Source: JALNYB01 sp963676235
GTDB lineage: Archaea; Thermoplasmatota; Thermoplasmata; Methanomassiliicoccales; Methanomethylophilaceae
DNA: 64,000 nt
NCBI GenBank assembly: GCA_963676235.1
Contig: OY781044.1
Span: 682,001-746,000 of the forward strand
Reading direction: 5' to 3'
The notes beneath the pieces were generated by a model that saw nothing but the letters and a program-made list of their open reading frames with translations, was not told the DNA's origin and did no database searches. The translations under genes were made by a program, and so were the position numbers. Shown one piece after another: positions 27,295 through 35,386 of the stretch; position 1 is the first letter of the stretch, and each line of letters opens with the position of its first letter.

Positions 27295-28620
27295 TTAACT
27301 TCGACTATTGACGAATTCAACCGGTTGTTCCAACCCCATTCTTTTCAAAGGTTTTGATAAATGACGCCTTGCTGCCGTAGGCGGTTCATACCATCCTTCA
27401 ACAATCCATCTATTTACCTTCTTCACTATAGGATCCTCAGCGACTGTATGACACTTTCTACAACGAAAACCCCGATCCTTTCCGATTGATTCCATAGTCT
27501 TTTTACATATCGAACAAATCGGATTCGAGATCTTATCATATCTGTCTGATACTTTTATAACTTTGATTTTCTCAATATTGAAGGTCCTCGGTTCTTCTCT
27601 GAGTTCTCCCATCACTCCAACCTTATCACCGGTGTAAAGATTATCCAACGCAAGACGGAATTCTTTCGACGGCTCGTACGCACCACATGTGAGAATACCG
27701 TACTTTGTAAATATGTCTATAAAAACATGACTTCCTTGTGTATGTCTGTCTTTGGAAATAACAGTACCTTCGACATAATAAGAACGGTTCGGAATCAGAA
27801 CCTTTGCATTATGGACGATATGATCATCTGTTCCCTGATTAGTTAAGAATATGACCCACCTATCTTGAGGCTCTGTTTTGATAATATCGTGACCTTTGAT
27901 CAAATCGGCCATAACATCTCCTCTAAGACCGTACATGACCGGACACGGTGTGGAAGGCACCATTGCAACTTTATGCATCCTATCTTCCCAACTATTGAAT
28001 GTTGTTGATAATGAATGATCCATTTCTCTGATAGATGCGGGATCAAATATACGATCTGTCCCCCATCTGCTATTCGGCCTATATGACAATAATTCATATG
28101 TGCTGTCACGAGGTCTCCAAGCCATCCCACAAACTGATCCAATAACTCCCCTTCCGCAACCGATCTCAAATTTTTTAGCTCCGATTCTTATTATCTCGTT
28201 TTCAACAACAGAACGGTCCATTATCGTACGTACACCATTCCAATAAAAATCCTGAGAAGGTTTTTTCTCACTTATTACAAGTCCCGGATCAGATTCTTCT
28301 TCGTGATGAGCTTCTATCAAAGGCTTGATCCTTTCGATGAGTTCATCCTTATCCGGTTCAAATTTGGTCATATTCGAATAACAATACAATTTTTTATTAT
28401 CGATCATACCAATGAACGTTTTTTTTCCTGTTCCTTTTCCAAATCTCATCACTAATGAACCGTTTCCCCTTGTTTTCCAAGGAGTTGCAGGATTTAAACG
28501 TACTAATCTGGGATTTCCGATAAGATCTAAATCATTAATTAGTTCTCTAATTATCTCAGTCGCAAGAAATGTAGTGCAATTGCCTTTCATCGAATCAGTA
28601 TCATCAACCGCAACATACAT
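27295..28620 (-). CDS. tiaS: tRNA(Ile2) 2-agmatinylcytidine synthetase TiaS
   Basis: This archaeal enzyme modifies C34 of the AUA-reading tRNA-Ile with agmatine. The start MYVAVDDTDSMKGNCTTFLA is the TiaS signature. The kinase-like domain (about 1-220) is followed by an OB-fold region (VEGTVISKDRHTQGSHVFIDI). A zinc ribbon is formed by CSIC and CRKC (about residues 373-398). At 441 residues it has the usual length. It is a single gene; the small membrane protein lies 30 bp upstream on the same strand. Confidence 0.95.
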   Translation of the reverse strand: MYVAVDDTDSMKGNCTTFLATEIIRELINDLDLIGNPRLVRLNPATPWKTRGNGSLVMRFGKGTGKKTFIGMIDNKKLYCYSNMTKFEPDKDELIERIKPLIEAHHEEESDPGLVISEKKPSQDFYWNGVRTIMDRSVVENEIIRIGAKKFEIGCGRGVIGSVCGMAWRPRDSTYELLSYRPNSRWGTDRIFDPASIREMDHSLSTTFNSWEDRMHKVAMVPSTPCPVMYGLRGDVMADLIKGHDIIKTEPQDRWVIFLTNQGTDDHIVHNAKVLIPNRSYYVEGTVISKDRHTQGSHVFIDIFTKYGILTCGAYEPSKEFRLALDNLYTGDKVGVMGELREEPRTFNIEKIKVIKVSDRYDKISNPICSICKKTMESIGKDRGFRCRKCHTVAEDPIVKKVNRWIVEGWYEPPTAARRHLSKPLKRMGLEQPVEFVNSRS

Positions 28621-28650
28621 GATGATGTCATTTCACAACTTCAATATAAG

Positions 28651-28953
28651 TTATTCCAATAATATCTCGATCATTTCACTAACAAAAAATATATTATTAT
28701 CTGAAGACATCGAACCTTTTAGAAGATAAACAATATTATTTAGAGGTTTATCATAAGAAAAACATTTTGTTATATTTCCAAAAACATCTTGAAAATAAAA
28801 TGTAAAACCTTTTGAAGATTCATTGGTGTCATATACTATTCCGACGATAGAATCATCACTTTCATTTGTTCCAATGTTAATATACGAAGTGACAAAAATT
28901 ATCATTATAACAGAAATACATAAAAGAAAGTACTTATCATTATATATTTTCAT
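28651..28953 (-). CDS. Small membrane-anchored protein with OB-fold-like domain
   Basis: This 100-residue protein starts with one membrane helix (YFLLCISVIMIIFVTSYI, about 8-25). The outer part has the strand pattern of a small OB-fold (SIVGIVYDTNESSKGFTFYF, FGNITKCF, NIVYLLKGSM, NIFFVSEMIEI). I recognise no named family. It is very AT-rich, like the adjoining cdc6 region and unlike tiaS. It lies just before the left origin recognition box, so it is the nearest gene on that side of the presumed origin. Whether it acts there is unknown. Confidence 0.62.
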   Translation of the reverse strand: MKIYNDKYFLLCISVIMIIFVTSYINIGTNESDDSIVGIVYDTNESSKGFTFYFQDVFGNITKCFSYDKPLNNIVYLLKGSMSSDNNIFFVSEMIEILLE

Positions 28954-29009
28954 AAAACAGTCATGATCTCATAATTTTAAAAAAGAACATATTACAATTA
29001 ATATTTCTG

Positions 29010-29036
29010 AGGCCCCCACCCCTTCATTTCCACTGC
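29010..29036 (-). repeat. Origin recognition box, left copy (27-bp inverted repeat)
   Basis: This is an exact inverted copy of 30673-30699. Read on the minus strand it contains GCAGTGGAAATGAAGGGG then a run of G. That matches the archaeal origin recognition box pattern (CAGTGGAAAC-AA-GGGG) bound by Orc1/Cdc6. The two boxes flank the orc1/cdc6 gene and face each other, as at many archaeal origins. Confidence 0.85.
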
Positions 29037-29040
29037 AAAT

Positions 29041-29150
29041 AAAAAATAAAGATTCGATATTTTTCATAATTTTTCTTAAAATAAAATTAAGAAAATTCTA
29101 TAATTTGATAAATATAATTGATTAAAAAATATTAATCAATTTTTGAAGTT
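29041..29150. other. AT-rich duplex-unwinding candidate of the origin
   Basis: About 110 bp beside the left origin box consist almost wholly of A and T, including inverted segments such as TTCTTAAAATAAAATTAAGAA and TTGATTAAAAAATATTAATCAA (parts of longer runs). Such a stretch next to an origin recognition box is the expected unwinding element. No replication evidence can be read from sequence, so this is a prediction. Confidence 0.55.
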
Positions 29151-29237
29151 TTACAAAAATTTACCGATGACCCATAAAGCAAAAATGAATACAATAATCG
29201 TACCAATGCATGCTCCAATAACCAACCAACCTTTCAT
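29151..29237 (-). CDS. 28-residue single-helix membrane microprotein
   Basis: This short frame starts at ATG 29237 with AGGAG 8-12 bases upstream and ends in TAA. The product starts MKGWLVIGACIGTIIVFIFA and continues LWVIGKFL, a single membrane helix with a lysine at each end. A good Shine-Dalgarno, ideal topology and a stretch of normal base composition inside an otherwise A/T-only gap suggest it is real. It lies within the presumed origin between the left origin box and cdc6. Function unknown. Confidence 0.55.
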   Translation of the reverse strand: MKGWLVIGACIGTIIVFIFALWVIGKFL

Positions 29238-29392
29238 TGATTTTTTCTCCTATGTGATAGCACTATAATCAACCATATATTCGTTCAGTTATAAAATAGA
29301 TATACTTCAAATATATTTTTTAAAAATAAAGTTATTCAATACAACATTAAATAAATACTAAGAAAGTTCTACACGAAAAAGGGGAATATCGA

Positions 29393-30625
29393 GTGGAAGA
29401 TTCAATTTTTAAAAAATATATAGAAAAAAGAAATATTCTAATCGAAAATAAAAATATTTTACAATTTACATATATTCCCGATCAATTACCTCATAGAGAT
29501 CATGAAATTAATGATATTGTTGAAATTATTTCTCCATCGTTAAATAAAGATAAACCTTCTAATATTCTAATAATTGGAAAAACAGGTACTGGAAAAACAG
29601 CTGTTATGAATTATATCGGAAAAGAATTAAAAAAAGCAGATCCAGAAGAAAAAAATTGTAGTTTTATTTACATTAATTGTGAAATTGTTGATACTCCTTC
29701 TGGAATTTTATATAATATTTCAAATCAAATTATTACAGAATTCAATAGAAAAATTCCATATACTGGATGGAGTTTAGATAAAGTTTATAGTGAATTAATA
29801 ACTTATATTGATGAAAAAAATAAAGTTTTCATTGTTGTATTAGATGAAATAGATAGATCATTTAAAAAAAATGGCGATGATATTTTTTATTTTTTAACAT
29901 CAATGAATGAAGCTCTTAAAAATTCAAAAGTTTCAATAATAGGTATTACAAATAATACAAAATTCACTGAAATGCTTACAACAAAAATTAAAAGTAGATT
30001 GGGTGAAGAAAAAATTATTTTTCCTCCGTATACACCTAATGAATTACAGGATATTTTAAAAGATAGAGCAAAAATAGCTTTTAAACCTGGTGTATTAGAT
30101 GAAGGTGTAATTCCATATTGTGCAGCTATTTCTGCGCAAGATTCTGGAGATGCAAGAAAAGCTTTGGATATTTTAAGAATTGCAGCAGATATTGCAGAAA
30201 GAAATGGAGATCAAACAATTACCGAAGCTCATGTTAATTTTGCAAGAAATAAAATTGAATTAGATGCTGTAATAGAAGTTATTAAAACAATTACAATTCA
30301 ATCAAAAATTGTTCTTATGAGTATTGTTAAAAATCAAGAAAATGAAAATAATAAAATGACCACTGGTGATGTATATACAACTTACAAAGAAATATGTACT
30401 ATAATCGGAAATCAGATATTATCTCAAAGAAGAGTTGCAGATCTTATTTCTGAATTAGATATGTTAGGAATAATTCATGCTAGAGTTAAATCCTTTGGAA
30501 GTAAAGGAAGAACAAAAGAAATTGAACTTAATATAAGTAAAGATATTACTCAAATTGTTATTGATGATGATATTTTTAGACCTCTGATAAATTATAAACC
30601 ATCAAAACAAACAACTTTAATGTAA
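29393..30625 (+). CDS. orc1/cdc6: Orc1/Cdc6 replication initiator
   Basis: This AAA+ origin-binding initiator has Walker A GKTGTGKT (62-69), Walker B VVLDEIDR (148-155), sensor 1 IGITNNTKF and the C-terminal winged helix (MTTGDVYTTYKEIC ... RVADLISELDMLGIIHARVKSFG). It is 410 residues long. The start is GTG after GGGGAA. The gene is strikingly AT-rich (codons AAA, GAA, ATT, TTA dominate) compared with neighbours. It is flanked by a perfect inverted pair of origin recognition boxes. The AT richness may reflect its place at the origin, or transfer. Confidence 0.95.
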   Translation: MEDSIFKKYIEKRNILIENKNILQFTYIPDQLPHRDHEINDIVEIISPSLNKDKPSNILIIGKTGTGKTAVMNYIGKELKKADPEEKNCSFIYINCEIVDTPSGILYNISNQIITEFNRKIPYTGWSLDKVYSELITYIDEKNKVFIVVLDEIDRSFKKNGDDIFYFLTSMNEALKNSKVSIIGITNNTKFTEMLTTKIKSRLGEEKIIFPPYTPNELQDILKDRAKIAFKPGVLDEGVIPYCAAISAQDSGDARKALDILRIAADIAERNGDQTITEAHVNFARNKIELDAVIEVIKTITIQSKIVLMSIVKNQENENNKMTTGDVYTTYKEICTIIGNQILSQRRVADLISELDMLGIIHARVKSFGSKGRTKEIELNISKDITQIVIDDDIFRPLINYKPSKQTTLM

Positions 30626-30672
30626 AATTCATCAAATTTTTAATGAAAAATATAATTTATTTTTTTTAAGTC

Positions 30673-30699
30673 GCAGTGGAAATGAAGGGGTGGGGGCCT
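30673..30699 (+). repeat. Origin recognition box, right copy (27-bp inverted repeat)
   Basis: Exact reverse complement of 29010-29036, with GCAGTGGAAATGAAGGGG followed by a G tract. It abuts the stop codon of the convergent signal peptidase gene and lies 48 bp after the cdc6 stop. The G-run orientation of both boxes points outward from the cdc6 gene. Confidence 0.85.
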
Positions 30700-31520
30700 T
30701 ATTTTGTTGTTTTTATTTTCTCTTTATAATATTTTTCGAATTCACGATAATCCATATAGAAATTCAAAGCTATAAAAGAAAATATTATTGTTAAAAATAT
30801 CATTGTTATACAAGGAATTGCATTTGGTACTTGTGTGTTAATAACATTTATTTTCCCATGAAATATCATGTTAAATACACCTGCAAACGGAATTTCAATC
30901 CAAGCAACCGAATTTATTCTTTCAAATGTTATAAGTTGACCTATAGCGCCACTTACACCATTTTGATCAAAAGTATAATTTGCTTTATTGTCGCCCATTG
31001 TCAAATATCCGCTGGTTTCTTCTAAACTGTCTAAATTGATACTAACAGTTTTACTGCTATATCCAACATCATACATTGTAAACGTGCCTGATAAATTGTT
31101 ATAATTTGTACCATTAGTACAAGACCATAAATCAGATGGATATTTTTCTAATGATGGGGCGCTCCATGTTCCATCTCCATTATAATCCAGCCACAATATT
31201 GCACGATGAATCACAGGATTCATCGTGGATCCTCGATCATAAATGATAACATCTCCGTATTCTCCAAAATGAGAATATCCTGAAATGTAACCTTCAACAT
31301 AAGATTGGATAGTAACATACTCTTTATTTTTGAGAAGGACCATGTCTCCTGTATCTATTATACCGATCTGAGAAGAATTACTGTGCTGCATACTTTGTGA
31401 TTCTACTGTAGTGTATGTAGGATCCACTCCGGATGCATGTTCAATGCCAAAATAAGCGCCACTCATAACAGCAATGGCTATGACAATGACCAAAATGAAA
31501 TTCCGGATTTCTTTATCCAT
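30699..31520 (-). CDS. Archaeal signal peptidase I-like protein (S26 family)
   Basis: This membrane protease removes signal peptides from secreted proteins. An N-terminal membrane helix (8-27) precedes the catalytic serine in ESQSMQHS (Ser43). The archaeal-type His is in NPVIHRAI (about 105), and the GDN motif (TMGDNKANYTF) supplies the aspartate region. A second membrane helix lies at the C-terminus (ITMIFLTIIFSFIALNFYM). The long insert rich in Ser, Asn and Tyr (about 115-190) is larger than usual. Its stop overlaps the outer base of the right origin box. Confidence 0.85.
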   Translation of the reverse strand: MDKEIRNFILVIVIAIAVMSGAYFGIEHASGVDPTYTTVESQSMQHSNSSQIGIIDTGDMVLLKNKEYVTIQSYVEGYISGYSHFGEYGDVIIYDRGSTMNPVIHRAILWLDYNGDGTWSAPSLEKYPSDLWSCTNGTNYNNLSGTFTMYDVGYSSKTVSINLDSLEETSGYLTMGDNKANYTFDQNGVSGAIGQLITFERINSVAWIEIPFAGVFNMIFHGKINVINTQVPNAIPCITMIFLTIIFSFIALNFYMDYREFEKYYKEKIKTTK

Positions 31521-31602
31521 TAGAAGGAGAACAGAGCTGAAATTATAATTATGTTACTAATGATCCTAAAAAGAAATATATGGAAACCGATATTCATTGT
31601 AC

Positions 31603-32094
31603 ATGAATAGACCTTCTAATGATCAGTATTTTATGGACATGGCAGAGTTGGTATCTTCAAGATCAACTTGTGTCAGAAGAAAGGTCGGAGCAGTTATAGT
31701 GAGGGAAAAGCACATTCTTTCTACAGGTTACAACGGATCGCCAAAAGGAACTAAGCATTGTGAAGAATTAGGATGTATCAGAGATCAATTGAATATACCA
31801 TCTGGCACTAGGCATGAATTGTGTAGAGGAGTACACGCGGAACAGAACGCTGTTGCACAGGCTGCATACTTTGGCATAAGTGTCAATGGTGGAACACTGT
31901 ACACAACAACATTTCCATGTTCAATGTGTGCAAAGATTTTGATAAATTCAGGAATAGTCGAGATAGTTTATCATACAGGTTATATGGATGATCTTTCAAA
32001 AGAGCTTCTTTCAGAGACGAATATCAATATCCGCAGATATCCACCTGAAGAAGAGGTTTTGAATAATTCAGAAAAGGCCTACATTATAAACTAA
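31603..32094 (+). CDS. Deoxycytidylate (dCMP) deaminase, ComEB-like
   Basis: This zinc-dependent deaminase makes dUMP for thymidylate synthesis. The catalytic motifs are [11 protein letters not shown] (His-Ala-Glu) and PCSMCAKIL (zinc cysteines), with the additional family mark [14 protein letters not shown] and CIRD. At 163 residues the length is normal. The frame opens at TTG 31597, but ATG 31603 is preferred. It lies 84 bp before the ATPase operon on the same strand; the gap has a separate start region for the operon. Confidence 0.93.
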   Translation: MNRPSNDQYFMDMAELVSSRSTCVRRKVGAVIVREKHILSTGYNGSPKGTKHCEELGCIRDQLNIPSGTRHELCRGVHAEQNAVAQAAYFGISVNGGTLYTTTFPCSMCAKILINSGIVEIVYHTGYMDDLSKELLSETNINIRRYPPEEEVLNNSEKAYIIN

Positions 32095-32177
32095 TCATAT
32101 ATTTGACGTTTTTAAGACAATTACCCTTAAGTACGGTCAAGAGATACCAAGCTCTGCAAATAGTCGGGGAGTGTAAA

Positions 32178-32510
32178 TTGAGCCGAACTGACATACTTTC
32201 GGAAATAAAAAAGGCTGAAACGGAAGCGGATGCTAAAGTCGTAAAGGCTGAAGCAGACAAAAAGACCGCAATCGCGGAAGCCCGCAGAGATTCTGTGAAG
32301 AGAATTCAAGACGCTGAAGCAGAAATGCGCAGCTCTTACGAATCCGCAATGACAAAAGAAGCAGAAGCCCTCAACATTGAGAGAGACCTAAAACTTGCTG
32401 TAGGCAAGAAAGAGGCCGATACAATCGAGGCAGCTTCTGAAAGAAAAATCAAGGAAGTCAACGATTTTCTCGCAAAGAAATTTGAGGAGACAATAAATGT
32501 CGCTTCCTGA
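32178..32510 (+). CDS. ahaH: A-type ATP synthase subunit H (peripheral stalk)
   Basis: This is a 110-residue, almost wholly coiled-coil protein (SEIKKAETEADAKVVKAEAD and so on). As the first gene of the ATPase operon it fits subunit H, which pairs with E to form the peripheral stalk. I placed the start at TTG 32178, which follows GGGGAG; the longer open frame upstream has no such signal and no coiled coil. It overlaps subunit I by 14 bp. Confidence 0.85.
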   Translation: MSRTDILSEIKKAETEADAKVVKAEADKKTAIAEARRDSVKRIQDAEAEMRSSYESAMTKEAEALNIERDLKLAVGKKEADTIEAASERKIKEVNDFLAKKFEETINVAS

Positions 32511-34578
32511 GTCGATGAGTAGGATTGTGATCGTGGGTACTAAATCCCGCATGGACGAGGCTATAGAGGCCTTTTACAGCGTGAAAGCACTCCACCTGAT
32601 CGATCATACCACCGGCGCGGATGGTCTTTCGATAGGAACACCAAGAGCTTCAAACTCAAAAGCATCTGAAAGGTTGCTAAAAGTCAAAGCTATGGAAAAA
32701 GAGCTTGGAATCAATAAACACACTGATTCCGCTAAAGTTACAGTCGAAGATGTAAAGAGTCAGATTTCATCTGACGGCGTCGAAAATATCGAGGGCGAGA
32801 TATTATCTGTTCTCGATAAAAGGAATGATCTTAATCAAAGAATCACTGAGTTAAACTCTAAGAAGAAGAACTTAGAGCTTCTCGTTGCGATCCCTGTGGA
32901 ACTTGAACTTTATTCGGGTTATAAGTCCATCACATCCATCGTAGGTTCTATAAGCGAGGATCCCACCGAAGCACTGAAGGCAGTGGCCAATTCTGAATCC
33001 TTCATTTCTTATAAGAAGAAAGAAGGCGGAGTGGTTGCAGTTTTCGTTAAGTCGACGGATAGGGATGCCGTAGCAGCAATATTGGCTGATTACGGATTTG
33101 CTGAGATATCTGTTCCAGAAGGAACAGGTTCTGCGGCAGATAACCTCCATATTACAGAGGAGAGCATAGCGGCCCTCACCGCACAGCTCGAATCAGTCGA
33201 GAAAGAGATCGAGGTTCTTCAGATAAAACACAAAACCTTCCTTAGGGCAACCGATGAGCAGTTATCTATCGAGATCGAAAAGGGGGAGGTCCCTCTCAGG
33301 ATCGCAGTGACTGACTACTCGTATCTGTTAGATGCGTGGGTGCCTACAAAAAAGGTCGAGTTCGTAAAAACCGAACTCGAGTCCAAACTCGGAAACGATG
33401 TTTATGTCGAATTCGAGGAGACTCGTGGAAGAAATCTCCATGAGGAAGAGGAAGCTGAGGAAAGATTCAAAACTGTTCCAACAAAACAGAATAACGGAGC
33501 AATCACAAAGGAATTCGAGTATGCGAGAAGTTTAGTCTCGATACCGAAATATCAGGAGATAGACCCAGCGGTCCTTATCATGATATTCCTTCCATTGTTC
33601 TTCGGATTTATGATCGGAGATTGCGGTTACGCCATTCCATTCATCATATTGGGTGCATATGGCCTCAAGGTCACGCATCATAAGGATTGGCGTGCAATCG
33701 CAACAGTGCTGTTCTTCGGCGGTATATGGTCGTTCGTTTTTGGTTTCTTCTTCTTTGGAGAGGCCTTAGGAATGCATTTTATAACCGGTCCGGAAGTAAT
33801 TCTTGTGAACGCAGGTGGCACATCAGTGACCTGGGAATATCTTCTAGGAGTCCATTTCCCAAGTTGGTTCTCTGGCATCCTGCCTTATGGACACGGAATC
33901 GGTAAATTAGATCAAGTTTCAATGCTTCTAAAATTATCCGTTTATGTGGGTATCGTGCACCTCCTCATTGGATACGTGTGCGGTTTCATCAACAAGAGAA
34001 CACAGCACAATACAAAGGTCGCGTTCTTTGAGAAGGGCGGATGGATTATCTCATTCATTGGAATGGTGATATTCTGTTATGCACTCACTCAGGTCATGAT
34101 CAGTAAACAGGATTTCTCCGGAATAACATTGAACTTATTCATAATAGGGTTAATCCTATTGATTGTTGGTATCATAGTAAACTGGAAGACAGAAAAAGCG
34201 CAGGCGATTATGGAGTTGCCCGGAATAGTGGGAAACATCCTTTCATATACTCGTCTTGCGGCTATCGGCATGTCTAAAGCAGGTATGGCGTTAGCATTCA
34301 ATTATATTGTATTCGGAATGATCATTCCGTATACAGCAGCAGGACCGGATTGGTCTGCAATAGCATTTGTAATTCTCGGAATTTTGATGTTTGCATTCCT
34401 TCATCTTGTCATTTGGACACTGGGTATTTTGTCCGCAGGACTGCACGCCTTAAGGTTGCAGTATGTGGAACTTATGACCAAGTTCTTTGACGGTAACGGA
34501 GTGCTTTTCGATCCTTTGAAGGTCAAGCGCGAAAAAACCATTTCAGTTAATAAAGAAATAACTAATAAAGAGGTATAA
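32497..34578 (+). CDS. ahaI: A-type ATP synthase subunit I (a subunit)
   Basis: This 693-residue membrane stator subunit has an N-terminal cytoplasmic arm of alternating coiled coil and alpha/beta pieces (about 1-330). A C-terminal block of seven or eight membrane helices follows (starting PAVLIMIFLPLFFGFMIGD). The last helices contain the conserved LSYTRLAAIGMSKAGMAL segment with the essential arginine that faces the c ring during ion transport. The length is usual for archaea. It sits directly before the proteolipid gene (2 bp gap). Confidence 0.95.
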   Translation: MSLPESMSRIVIVGTKSRMDEAIEAFYSVKALHLIDHTTGADGLSIGTPRASNSKASERLLKVKAMEKELGINKHTDSAKVTVEDVKSQISSDGVENIEGEILSVLDKRNDLNQRITELNSKKKNLELLVAIPVELELYSGYKSITSIVGSISEDPTEALKAVANSESFISYKKKEGGVVAVFVKSTDRDAVAAILADYGFAEISVPEGTGSAADNLHITEESIAALTAQLESVEKEIEVLQIKHKTFLRATDEQLSIEIEKGEVPLRIAVTDYSYLLDAWVPTKKVEFVKTELESKLGNDVYVEFEETRGRNLHEEEEAEERFKTVPTKQNNGAITKEFEYARSLVSIPKYQEIDPAVLIMIFLPLFFGFMIGDCGYAIPFIILGAYGLKVTHHKDWRAIATVLFFGGIWSFVFGFFFFGEALGMHFITGPEVILVNAGGTSVTWEYLLGVHFPSWFSGILPYGHGIGKLDQVSMLLKLSVYVGIVHLLIGYVCGFINKRTQHNTKVAFFEKGGWIISFIGMVIFCYALTQVMISKQDFSGITLNLFIIGLILLIVGIIVNWKTEKAQAIMELPGIVGNILSYTRLAAIGMSKAGMALAFNYIVFGMIIPYTAAGPDWSAIAFVILGILMFAFLHLVIWTLGILSAGLHALRLQYVELMTKFFDGNGVLFDPLKVKREKTISVNKEITNKEV

Positions 34579-34580
34579 AA

Positions 34581-34808
34581 ATGGCAGCAGATGTAGGAAC
34601 AGGACTTATCGCAATCGGAGCAGGACTTGCAGTTGGATTAACAGGTCTTGGAGCCGGTATGGCAGAGAAAGATGTAGGAGCAGCAGCAGTTGGAGCAATC
34701 ACAGAGGATCAGACCCTTTTCGGTAAAGCAATGATCTTCATGGTACTTCCTGAGACAATCGTCATCTTTGGTCTCGTTATCGCTATCATGGCAATTTTCG
34801 TTATGTAA
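34581..34808 (+). CDS. ahaK: A-type ATP synthase proteolipid subunit K (c ring)
   Basis: This 75-residue protein forms a single two-helix hairpin: helix 1 about 6-27 with a Gly-rich GLAVGLTGLGAGMAEKD, loop AAVGAITEDQ, helix 2 about 48-74. The ion-binding glutamate is in VLPETIVIF (Glu58). It is the ordinary one-hairpin form, unlike the fused multi-hairpin versions of some methanogens. The first helix lacks the glutamine typical of strict sodium rings, so the coupling ion (proton or sodium) is not settled by sequence. Confidence 0.95.
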   Translation: MAADVGTGLIAIGAGLAVGLTGLGAGMAEKDVGAAAVGAITEDQTLFGKAMIFMVLPETIVIFGLVIAIMAIFVM

Positions 34809-34823
34809 GCCAGAGGCTAACTC

Positions 34824-35381
34824 ATGGCATTAGATAGTGTAACGAAGGAGATTGTCGCTTCTGCCGACAAATCTGTTGCGGACCTCAAGTCCCAGCAGAA
34901 CGCTGAGATAAAAGCCATCTCAGCACAGACAGACGCAATGATCGCCGATATGAAAGAAAAAGAGGACAAAAAGCTCAAAGAAGCAATTGAGCATCTCAAA
35001 CGTCAGGAGCTGTCCAGCGCAGAGCTGGAGAGTAAAAAAATAGTCTTGGCAAAAAAGAAGGAGATCCTCGCTAAGGCATTCGAAGCAGCGCTTGCTGGCC
35101 TAGAGTCTGCATCAAAAGATGAAAAATTGGCGCAGTACAAAAAAATGGTCGAATCTGCAAAAACTGTTGTCGACGAGCCAAAAGCGTTCGTTTCTAAGGA
35201 CGATAAGTTCACCGCAAAAGAACTCGGTGTCTCATCAGTCGAAGTAGACACAAGGATCCGCTCAGGTCTCATTCTCCAGAGTGAGGATGGAAATGTCGAG
35301 GTCGACATGCAATATGAGACCCTTCTTCAGACGATCTGGGATAGCGAGATCAAAACTTTGTCTGAAATCTTATTCGGGTGA
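34824..35381 (+). CDS. ahaE: A-type ATP synthase subunit E (peripheral stalk)
   Basis: This 185-residue subunit has an N-terminal coiled coil (about 1-75), which pairs with subunit H, and a C-terminal globular domain (ELGVSSVEVDTRIRSGLILQ, then DGNVEVDMQYETLL), characteristic of subunit E. It lies 15 bp after subunit K and overlaps the possible GTG start of subunit C. It anchors the stator to the catalytic head. Confidence 0.93.
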   Translation: MALDSVTKEIVASADKSVADLKSQQNAEIKAISAQTDAMIADMKEKEDKKLKEAIEHLKRQELSSAELESKKIVLAKKKEILAKAFEAALAGLESASKDEKLAQYKKMVESAKTVVDEPKAFVSKDDKFTAKELGVSSVEVDTRIRSGLILQSEDGNVEVDMQYETLLQTIWDSEIKTLSEILFG

Positions 35382-35386
35382 GACTA

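Noticed and set aside
29010..30699. Inverted repeats around cdc6 as ends of a transposon or integrated element
   Set aside because: The repeats match origin recognition boxes and surround an initiator gene; no transposase and no target-site duplication is visible.
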